This document shows, in pieces, positions 17,237 to 24,762 of a DNA stretch of 64,000 nt. This stretch comes from Paraburkholderia ultramafica (lineage in GTDB: Bacteria; Pseudomonadota; Gammaproteobacteria; Burkholderiales; Burkholderiaceae), in contig NZ_CADIKK010000025.1 in assembly GCF_902859915.1 (NCBI RefSeq), positions 50,808 through 114,807 of the forward strand, given 5' to 3'. The notes beneath the pieces were generated by a model that saw only the letters and a program-made list of their open reading frames with translations, ran no database searches and had not been told where the DNA came from. Both the position numbers and the translations under genes were made by a program. Numbering within the stretch: the first letter of the stretch is position 1; each line of letters begins with the position of its first letter.

Positions 17237-17311
17237 ATGCGTTCCCTTCCGAACACCCTCCGAATTACGTTCGGCCGCCTAGCGCGGCCCCTATCGCTAC
17301 GCCTGGCGTAA
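17237..17311 (+). CDS. Putative leucine-rich leader peptide (attenuator), probably leaderless
   Basis: A 24-codon ORF with Leu at positions 4, 8, 15, 19, 21 and 23 (six of 24). Three of those are CTA, a codon rarely used in this GC-rich genome, clustered near the 3' end. That is the expected design of a leucine-sensing leader peptide upstream of a leucine biosynthesis gene, and leuA begins 330 bases downstream. No Shine-Dalgarno is evident. The promoter's predicted start is at the ATG, so translation would be leaderless. Ribosome stalling at CTA codons regulating leuA is inference; no experiment supports it here. Confidence 0.6.
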   Translation: MRSLPNTLRITFGRLARPLSLRLA

Positions 17312-17641
17312 GTCACGCGTAGCGCCGCGCGCTGGCAACCCGTGTTGCCGTCGAGCGGTCCTCCGAGCAGTTCCGCAGTTCCCGTTTCACCCCCAACCGC
17401 AGTTCTTCACAACCAGTAGTCGTTTGCATCCGTCCGTTTACCGTGCGGACGAAGCGCGAGGGTCAAATGCACGTTGCCTGGGCATCATCCACGTTCGTTT
17501 TCGTCGTCACCATGACGCTGTTCGTGCGCGCCCGTTCGTTGTTGCCGCTAGCCACCGGCTGGCGGACCGTGCATACGTGGCAGTCCGCCAACCGCTCGAT
17601 GCCACCCCCTTTCGCATACGACACAACGAACAAGGCACATC
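17312..17641 (+). promoter_or_regulatory. Long leader region between the leucine leader peptide and leuA
   Basis: These 330 bases carry several short hairpins. GGCAAC/GTTGCC spans 17334-17349 with a 4-base loop. CGTCCG/CGGACG spans 17431-17451. A 9-bp stem CCGCTAGCC/GGCTGGCGG lies around 17550-17575. None is followed by a clean U-run, so a textbook intrinsic attenuator is not obvious; control might be by Rho or at translation. A 72-codon ORF (17443-17661) crosses the leuA start and is not convincing. The leuA Shine-Dalgarno-like AAGG sits six bases before its ATG. Confidence 0.4.
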
Positions 17642-18757
17642 ATGTTGCGCAATCCCGCTGAGAAATACCGTCCCTTCCCCGCTGTGCGTCTTACCGGCCG
17701 CAAATGGCCGAGCCGCACGATCAACCAGGCGCCGGTCTGGATGAGCACCGATCTGCGCGACGGCAATCAGGCTCTGATCGAGCCGATGAACGCCGCGCAA
17801 AAGCTCGAATTCTTCGACATGCTGGTCGCGATCGGCTTCAAGGAGATCGAGGTCGGCTTTCCGTCGGCGTCGCAAACCGACTTCGATTTCGTGCGCAAGC
17901 TGATCGACGAAAGACGCATTCCCGACGACGTGACCATCGAGGTCTTCGTGCCGTCGCGCGCGGAACTGATCGCGCGTACGTTCGAAGCGCTCGACGGCGC
18001 GCCGCACGCTATCGTGCACCTGTACAACGCGATCTGCCCGTCGTTTCGCCGGATCGTCTTCAACCAGTCGAAGGCCGACATCAAGGCGCTGGCCGTGGAC
18101 GGCACGCGCATCGTCAAGGAACACGCGCAGGCGCGGCCCGGCACGCACTGGACCTTCCAGTACTCGCCCGAAACCTTCAATACGACCGAGCTGCCGTTCG
18201 CCCGCGAAGTCTGCGACGCCGTCGCGCAGACGTGGCGGCCCACGCGCGATCACAAGATGATCGTCAACCTGCCGGCGAGCGTCGAGGCGGCGACGCCGAA
18301 CGTGTTCGCCGACCAGATCGAATGGATGGACCGTAATCTCGGTTATCGCGACAGCATCGTGCTGTCGGTGCATCCGCATAACGATCGCGGCACCGCGGTG
18401 GCCGCGGCGGAACTGGCGCTGCTGGCAGGCGCGGACCGCGTCGAAGGTTGTATGTTCGGCAATGGGGAGCGCACGGGCAATGTCGATCTCGTCGCGCTCG
18501 CGATGAATCTCGACGCGCAAGGCGTCGATACCGGCCTTGATTTCTCCGACATCGCCACGGTCCGGCGCGTAGTGGAGCGCTGCAATCAGATTCCTGTGGA
18601 TCCGCGGCATCCGTACGCGGGCGATGCGGTGATGCGGGCGGCCGGTGCGGCTCAGCGCCAAGGCGGCGCCGCGGATCAGCACGGCGCGGCGGCCGCAATC
18701 GACGGGGCGAATCGTCCCGAGCTCAGCGAAGAGGAGCAGCAGCACACCGCTGCGTGA
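17642..18757 (+). pseudogene. leuA: 2-isopropylmalate synthase, long-form LeuA, C-terminally truncated
   Basis: A 371-residue ORF; the long LeuA family is usually about 550-640 residues. The catalytic TIM barrel is well preserved: LRDGNQALIEPM, FKEIEVGFPSASQTDFDF, metal-binding HPHNDRGTAVAA and GCMFGNGERTGNVDL. Homology stops abruptly after CNQIPVDPRHPYAGD (about 18624). The remaining ~44 residues are a low-complexity Ala/Gln/Glu tail unlike LeuA. Missing are the FTAFSGSHQDAI segment, the accessory subdomains and the leucine-binding dimer domain. Leucine feedback is therefore lost and catalysis doubtful. A second functional leuA presumably exists elsewhere. Confidence 0.8.
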
Positions 18758-18846
18758 GATTCCAGCGAGAGCGCGTACCCCGCGCTCTCATGCAGCCGGC
18801 GCGCTCACGACGCGCAACCGGCCAGACAGAGGGGGCTCAAAAGGGC

Positions 18847-19230
18847 TCACTCGATCGCGCAACGTGTCGCCTGCCACGCAATCAGGCGCCATTGACCGTC
18901 TTCCTGCGTATGAATCGCCGTGTAGGCAATCGGAAACAGCAGCGCGCCGTTATTCGCTTCCATCTCGATCAGCGCGCGGCCGGTGACGACGCACGTTTCC
19001 CGTCCAACCGGCAGCACTTCCTGCGACTGCACCTCGATCTGCCGATAGCGGCGGCGCCCTCCAGTAATCCCGTCGATGAACTGCTGCTTCGTTTCGCGCT
19101 TGCCGTTCGTGTGGACATAGCTCACGTTGTCCGCGAGCAGCATGTCGAGCGATTGCCCGTCGCCGTCGACCATCGCACGAAAGCGTTCTCGCTCGAGCCC
19201 GCGAATCGCTTCGATTATCTTTGCCGCCAT
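18847..19230 (-). CDS. NTF2-like / DUF4440 family protein
   Basis: A 127-residue SnoaL/NTF2-fold protein. An N-terminal helix (LERERFRAMVDGDGQSLDML) precedes ADNVSYVHTNGKRETKQQFI, the usual DUF4440 pattern. C-terminal beta strands follow, ending in DGQWRLIAWQATR. The family includes ketosteroid-isomerase-like enzymes and ligand-binding proteins, and no catalytic role can be assigned. It lies between the truncated leuA and the disrupted pagL. Confidence 0.75.
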   Translation of the reverse strand: MAAKIIEAIRGLERERFRAMVDGDGQSLDMLLADNVSYVHTNGKRETKQQFIDGITGGRRRYRQIEVQSQEVLPVGRETCVVTGRALIEMEANNGALLFPIAYTAIHTQEDGQWRLIAWQATRCAIE

Positions 19231-19273
19231 TGCTCAGCCCCTCGCACCGGTGAGCCGAACGCGGCCTCGGTCA

Positions 19274-19837
19274 TCAGAAGTTATATTGCAAATATAGCTG
19301 GCTGAAATTTATACCAGGATTGGGCTCTTTGATACCGCCGTTGGAAATATGCTGGAAGCGGTAGCCCGCGAGGTACTGCTGGCGGCTGCCGAACTGCGCG
19401 CCGAGGCCCGCCATGTTGGCGAACTGAAACGCGGTGCTGAGCGTGAAGGTCGAAGAAATCCGGGGGCTCGACAGCAGCCGGATGCCCGCGCCTACTTCGA
19501 CGAAGGGGCGGATCGAACCCGCTGCCTTGATGAAGCGGATAACCGGCGTCACGCCGATCTCGCCGATGTCGTTGTGCACGTTCCCTTCGTTGGTTTGCCA
19601 CCAGGCCGCGTGCGTTTCGCCGATCAGCGAAAAATGCCAGTCGCCGATGTGCCATCATGTCAGACCCGGATCCCAGGCCACGCAGAGATCGAACTTCTTG
19701 ATGTGGAGGTCGCCCAAGCCGCCGGCCACCTGCACGCCAAACTGGTCAGCCGAGGCCAACCCGGAAGCCCCCGATAACAGGGCAGCCAACGCGCCTCTTA
19801 GCGCCAGACCACGCAAAACGTCCTTTTTGTTGTCCAT
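19274..19837 (-). pseudogene. pagL: PagL-like lipid A 3-O-deacylase, interrupted by one in-frame TGA
   Basis: An outer-membrane beta-barrel deacylase gene. The ATG at 19837 starts a signal peptide (GALAALLSGASGLASA). The frame reads to VAWDPGLT, then TGA (plus-strand 19655-19657). It resumes without any shift as WHIGDWHFSLIGETHAAWWQ and continues to NVHNDIGEIGVTPVIRF, GYRFQHISNGGIKEPNPGIN and the terminal YLQYNF. PagL-type active-site His-Ser appears in FQHISNGG. The stop replaces the first Trp of a conserved WWHIGDW pair, a TGG-to-TGA change. There is no second lesion, so the inactivation is recent, suppressed or a sequencing error. Confidence 0.85.
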
Positions 19838-20111
19838 CTGGCACCCGAGCCCGCTTAACGTTGAATGATGCGTAACTGTTTTGCTGATTTCAATACAATC
19901 TTCGCAGGATGAGTGCGTATCAATATGACGCCACTTTCGCAATTAGTCACTTCATATTCGAAAAATATCGGCCATTTATAAGAGCAAAGGCGCTCTGCCG
20001 GCTAAATTCTACGACCTGCGCGCGGCATCCAAAAGAGGCGTACGATGGCTATGGAAATCTGAATTTCAATAGCAATTTGTGGAACTTGGATGCCCCTACA
20101 TCCTCTAAGTA
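19838..20111. other. AT-rich intergenic region upstream of rpoH
   Basis: No convincing gene. This stretch is clearly more AT-rich than its surroundings. It should contain the rpoH promoter(s); TTGTGG and CCCCTACAT-like elements occur just before the CIRCE element, but I cannot assign sigma factors with confidence. Confidence 0.6.
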
Positions 20112-20138
20112 TTAGCACTCGACAAATCAGAGTGCTAA
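20112..20138 (+). promoter_or_regulatory. CIRCE element (HrcA operator) upstream of rpoH
   Basis: TTAGCACTC at 20112-20120, nine bases, then GAGTGCTAA at 20130-20138: an exact match to the CIRCE consensus TTAGCACTC-N9-GAGTGCTAA. It lies 61 bases before the rpoH start, so HrcA repression of the heat-shock sigma factor gene is expected. Confidence 0.95.
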
Positions 20139-20199
20139 CATCCAACGCTGGAGTCGTTTACTGAGTACGCTTTTGTCTGATTCCAAAGGAGTTTCCTAC

Positions 20200-21135
<936 letters not shown>

Positions 21136-21187
21136 GGCCTGAAAGCCGTCAGCATGCCGGTTCGCCCGGCACGTGCTACCCGGCGCA

Positions 21188-21222
21188 AAGCCCCGCCCTC
21201 GTAAGACGGCGGGGCTTTTTTT
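21188..21222 (+). terminator. Rho-independent terminator after rpoH
   Basis: AAGCCCCGCC (21188-21197) pairs with GGCGGGGCTT (21208-21217) and runs into a T tract of seven. The remaining ~250 bases to cydP show no gene and no clear FNR/ANR box. Confidence 0.9.
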
Positions 21223-21471
21223 GCCCGCGCGGCGGCGCGTTCGCGCATGCCCACCTCCGCTTAACAAGATACAAGGCCGCCACACCTTTCTTGACGTATC
21301 ACAAACCAGATAGCAATACTGGATCAACGCGGCGAGTTTCGCGACCCAATGCCGCACTGCCGAATCAATGTGCGCGGGGTTCCGCTCCTAAAATCGGGAT
21401 GCACTCGCCAGACCGCCTGAGCGGCCTGGATCCAGCCGGATTCACCGGTGTGAAGTCGCTTTCGACCGATC

Positions 21472-21732
21472 ATGACCATAGCCCTCAATCGCAATACCAC
21501 CCTCCGGTCGCGCTGGCGCAAGCGGCTCACCAGGTGGGTGCGCGGTCCGACGCTGGCGCGGGATATCGCCATCGTCCTCACCATCAAATTCGCACTGTTG
21601 ATGGTGCTCAAATTCACATTCTTCAATCATCCGCAGGCGGAGCATATGTCGCTGCCGCCTGAACAAGTCGCGCAGGCGCTGTTGTCCGCGCCTGCCTCGC
21701 ATCCGTCTCAAGGTGATCAACATGCCCGTTAG
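21472..21732 (+). CDS. cydP: Cytochrome bd oxidase putative small subunit CydP
   Basis: An 86-residue small membrane protein. A basic N-terminus (RSRWRKRLTRWVRGPTLARD) is followed by one transmembrane helix (IAIVLTIKFALLMVLKFTFF, about residues 33-52) and a short tail. It matches the CydP family found before cydA in beta-proteobacteria. Its end overlaps the cydA start by 11 bases, indicating translational coupling. The precise role in bd oxidase assembly or stability is not established for most species. Confidence 0.82.
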   Translation: MTIALNRNTTLRSRWRKRLTRWVRGPTLARDIAIVLTIKFALLMVLKFTFFNHPQAEHMSLPPEQVAQALLSAPASHPSQGDQHAR

Positions 21733-23317
21733 CGAAGTCGTAGAACTGTCGCGCTTTCAGTTCGCCATCACGGCGCTCTATCACTTTCTGTTCGTGCCGC
21801 TCACGCTCGGCCTCGCATGGTTGCTCGTCATCATGGAGTCCGTCTATGTGATGACCGGCAAACAGATCTACAAGGACATGACCCAGTTTTGGGGCAAGCT
21901 GTTCGGCATTAATTTTGCGATGGGCGTCACCACCGGTCTCACGCTGGAATTCCAGTTCGGCACCAACTGGGCGTACTACTCGCATTACGTCGGCGACATT
22001 TTCGGCGTGCCGCTCGCCGTTGAAGGTCTGATGGCCTTCTTCCTCGAGTCGACCTTCGTCGGCCTGTTCTTCTTCGGCTGGAACCGGCTCTCGAAAGTGC
22101 AGCACCTGATCGTCACGTTCCTCGTCGCGCTCGGCTCGAACCTGTCGGCGCTGTGGATTCTGGTGGCCAACGGCTGGATGAACAATCCGGTCGGCGCCGT
22201 CTTCAACTACCAGACCATGCGCATGGAACTCGACAGCATCTTCTCCGTGCTGTTCAATCCGGTCGCGCAGGTGAAGTTCGTGCACACCGTATCAGCCGGT
22301 TACGTGACGGCCGCGATGTTCGTGCTCGGCGTGTCGTCGTGGTATCTGTTGAAGCGCCGCGATACCGAGTTCGCGCTGCGCTCGTTTGCGATTGCCGCGG
22401 GTTTCGGTCTGGCGTCGACGTTGTGCGTGATCGTGCTCGGCGATGAATCCGGCTATCGCACCGGCGAAGTTCAGCAGGTGAAGCTGGCCGCGATCGAATC
22501 CGAATGGGAAACCGCACCGGCCCCGGCCCCGTTCACGATCTTCGGCATTCCGAACCAGGCGGAACAGCGCACCGACTACGCGATCCGGGTTCCATACGCA
22601 CTCGGCATCATCGCCACGCGCTCGATCAGTGAGCCGGTGGTCGGTCTGAGAGACCTGATGGCGCGCAACGAAGCGCGCATCAAGAACGGCATGCTGGCCT
22701 ACGCCGCGCTGCAAAAGTTGAAGCAAGGTGACGCAACCGACGAAGCCCGCGCCGCCTTCGAAGCCCACAAGGACGATCTCGGCTACGGCCTGATGCTCAA
22801 GCAGTTCACCGCGAACGTCACCGACGCCACGCCGGATCAGATCGCCCAGGCGGCCAAGCGGACGATTCCGCCGGTCGCGCCGCTGTTCTTCTCGTTTCGC
22901 CTGATGGTCGGCCTCGGCCTGCTGTTCCTCGCGACTTTCGTGCTGGCGTTCTGGTTCTGCGCGCAACGCTCGCTCTTGCTGGAGAAGCGCCGCTGGTTCC
23001 TGCGCTGGGCCGTGTGGGCGATTCCGTTGCCCTGGCTCGCGGCCGAATTCGGCTGGATCGTCGCTGAAATGGGCCGTCAACCGTGGAGCATCGCCGGCAT
23101 TCTGCCGACCAACCTGGCCGCGTCGAATCTGACGCCTCGTGATCTGTATCTGAGTATCGCCGGCTTCGTGCTGTTCTACACGGTACTGTTCATCATCGAA
23201 ATCATGTTGATGTTCAAGTACGCGCGGCTTGGCCCTTCGTCGCTGCACACGGGCCGTTACCACCACGAAGTGGAGCAGCAGTTGCAACAGCCGCTGTCGA
23301 CCAACCCGGCAGCATGA
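21722..23317 (+). CDS. cydA: Cytochrome bd ubiquinol oxidase subunit I
   Basis: A 531-residue polytopic membrane subunit binding haems b558, b595 and d. LSRFQFAITALYHFLFVPLT holds the N-terminal His ligand, and KFVHTVSAGYVTAAMFVLG is also present. The quinol-binding Q-loop region WETAPAPAPFTIFGIPNQ precedes PYALGIIATRS. The ATG at 21722, preceded by AAGGTG, was chosen over a GTG nine bases upstream. It forms a cydP-A-B-X operon for micro-oxic, cyanide-resistant respiration. Confidence 0.96.
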   Translation: MPVSEVVELSRFQFAITALYHFLFVPLTLGLAWLLVIMESVYVMTGKQIYKDMTQFWGKLFGINFAMGVTTGLTLEFQFGTNWAYYSHYVGDIFGVPLAVEGLMAFFLESTFVGLFFFGWNRLSKVQHLIVTFLVALGSNLSALWILVANGWMNNPVGAVFNYQTMRMELDSIFSVLFNPVAQVKFVHTVSAGYVTAAMFVLGVSSWYLLKRRDTEFALRSFAIAAGFGLASTLCVIVLGDESGYRTGEVQQVKLAAIESEWETAPAPAPFTIFGIPNQAEQRTDYAIRVPYALGIIATRSISEPVVGLRDLMARNEARIKNGMLAYAALQKLKQGDATDEARAAFEAHKDDLGYGLMLKQFTANVTDATPDQIAQAAKRTIPPVAPLFFSFRLMVGLGLLFLATFVLAFWFCAQRSLLLEKRRWFLRWAVWAIPLPWLAAEFGWIVAEMGRQPWSIAGILPTNLAASNLTPRDLYLSIAGFVLFYTVLFIIEIMLMFKYARLGPSSLHTGRYHHEVEQQLQQPLSTNPAA

Positions 23318-23351
23318 TTCGCCGCCACTCTGTTCCAAGGGAAAGATCATC

Positions 23352-24488
23352 ATGGATTACGCAACCCTCAAACTGATCTGGTGGGCGTTGATCGGCGTGC
23401 TGCTGATCGGCTTCGCGCTCACCGACGGCTTCGACATGGGCGCGGCGATTCTGCTGCCCTTCATCGGCAAGAACGACGCCGAGCGGCGCATCGTCGTGAA
23501 CACGGTCGGCGCGACGTGGGAAGGCAATCAGGTCTGGTTCGTCACCGCAGGCGGCGCGATGTTCGCCGCGTGGCCGCTGGCCTACGCGGCATCGTTCTCC
23601 GGCTTCTACTTCGCAATGCTGCTGGTGTTGTTCGCGCTGTTTTTCCGGCCGGTCGGCTTCGACTACCGCAGCAAACGTGAAGACCCGCGCTGGCGCAATG
23701 CGTGGGACTGGGGCTTGTTCGTCGGCGGCTTCGTGCCGGCGCTGGTGTTCGGCGTGGCGTTCGGCAACCTGCTGCAAGGCGTGCCGTTCTCGTTCGACAC
23801 CGATCTGCGCGTCACATATCACGGCGGCTTCTTCGGTCTGCTCAACCCGTTTGCGCTGTTGTGCGGCCTCGTCAGCGTATCGATGCTGGCTGCGCACGGC
23901 GCCGCCTTCGTCAAGATGAAGACGGATGGCGTGATCGCCCAGCGCGCGTCGCGGGCGCTGCGGATCGCGTCGCTCAGCGGCGTGGTGCTGTTCCTGGTGG
24001 CCGGCGCACTGGTCGCCACGATGATCGGCGGCTATCAGATCGTCGACGCGCCGCCGCTCGACGCGGTCGCCAATCCGTTGCTCAAGACCGTGATCGGCGC
24101 ACCCGGCTTGTGGCTGACCAACTACTCGCTGTTTCCGTGGATGGTGATCGCGCCCGTGGCCGGCCTCGCCGGCGGCGTGCTGGCCGTGTTGCTCGCGCGC
24201 TCGCGCTTCGAGAAGAGCGCGTTTCTGTCGACCGGGCTGATGATCATCGGCGTGATCCTGACCGCGGGCTTTTCGATGTTCCCGTTCATCATGCCCTCGT
24301 CGCTCGACGGCCGCAGCAGCCTGACCATGTGGGATTCGACTTCGAGCCGCCTGACGCTGGAGATCATGCTGATCGCCGTGATCATCTTCCTGCCGCTCAT
24401 CCTGCTGTACACGAGCTGGGTGTATCGCGTGATGCGCGGCAAGGTGACCTCCGCGGCGCTCAAAGAGAATCACCATTCGATGTATTGA
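23352..24488 (+). CDS. cydB: Cytochrome bd ubiquinol oxidase subunit II
   Basis: A 378-residue membrane subunit, paired structurally with CydA. The N-terminal DYATLKLIWWALIGVLLIGF and DGFDMGAAILLPFIGKNDAERR motifs are typical. GATWEGNQVWFVTAGGAMFA follows, with about eight or nine hydrophobic helices in total. An in-frame extension back to 23229 overlaps cydA and was rejected. It starts 34 bases after cydA. Confidence 0.96.
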   Translation: MDYATLKLIWWALIGVLLIGFALTDGFDMGAAILLPFIGKNDAERRIVVNTVGATWEGNQVWFVTAGGAMFAAWPLAYAASFSGFYFAMLLVLFALFFRPVGFDYRSKREDPRWRNAWDWGLFVGGFVPALVFGVAFGNLLQGVPFSFDTDLRVTYHGGFFGLLNPFALLCGLVSVSMLAAHGAAFVKMKTDGVIAQRASRALRIASLSGVVLFLVAGALVATMIGGYQIVDAPPLDAVANPLLKTVIGAPGLWLTNYSLFPWMVIAPVAGLAGGVLAVLLARSRFEKSAFLSTGLMIIGVILTAGFSMFPFIMPSSLDGRSSLTMWDSTSSRLTLEIMLIAVIIFLPLILLYTSWVYRVMRGKVTSAALKENHHSMY

Positions 24489-24516
24489 TCGACACTACGC
24501 TTAACAGGAGTTTGTG

Positions 24517-24633
24517 ATGTGGTATTTCAGTTGGGTGCTCGGTATCGGCGTCGCGTTGGCGTTCGGCATCATCAATGTGATGTGGCTCGAATCAAGCCGG
24601 CCGGCGGAAGCGGCAAAGCCCAAGACGCGCTAA
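24517..24633 (+). CDS. cydX: Cytochrome bd oxidase small subunit CydX
   Basis: A 38-residue single-helix protein starting MWYFSWVLGIGVALAFGIIN, a close match to CydX, which sits beside CydA and is needed for bd oxidase stability in E. coli. An AGGAG Shine-Dalgarno at 24505-24510 precedes the ATG. It is 28 bases after cydB and followed by a terminator, completing the operon. Confidence 0.93.
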   Translation: MWYFSWVLGIGVALAFGIINVMWLESSRPAEAAKPKTR

Positions 24634-24666
24634 CGCAGCACGCGCCGGCAGCATGCCGGTAAACGT

Positions 24667-24700
24667 AAAGCGGCACCTTGAATCAAGGTGCCGCTTTTTT
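24667..24700. terminator. Terminator between cydX and nagE
   Basis: AAAGCGGCACCTTGA (24667-24681) pairs with TCAAGGTGCCGCTTT (24683-24697) and runs into TTTTTT. It separates the convergent cyd and nag operons and may work in both directions. Confidence 0.88.
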
Positions 24701-24762
24701 ATTGCCGCATTCCTGAATGCGCAGGAAGCGCAGAGCGCTTCCCTGGCAGCCCTGCATGCGCG

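Noticed and set aside
17443..17661. 72-codon ORF in the leuA leader as a second regulatory peptide
   Set aside because: No Leu codon enrichment comparable to the upstream 24-codon ORF, no clear ribosome-binding site, and it overlaps the leuA start; kept only as part of the leader description.
19655..19657. TGA in pagL as a selenocysteine codon
   Set aside because: The position is a conserved Trp in the family and no SECIS-like hairpin was evident just downstream; a point mutation explains it better.
21223..21471. FNR/ANR box upstream of the cyd operon (TTGACGTATCACAA)
   Set aside because: Only one half matches TTGAT-N4-ATCAA reasonably; the second half diverges, so it is not called.
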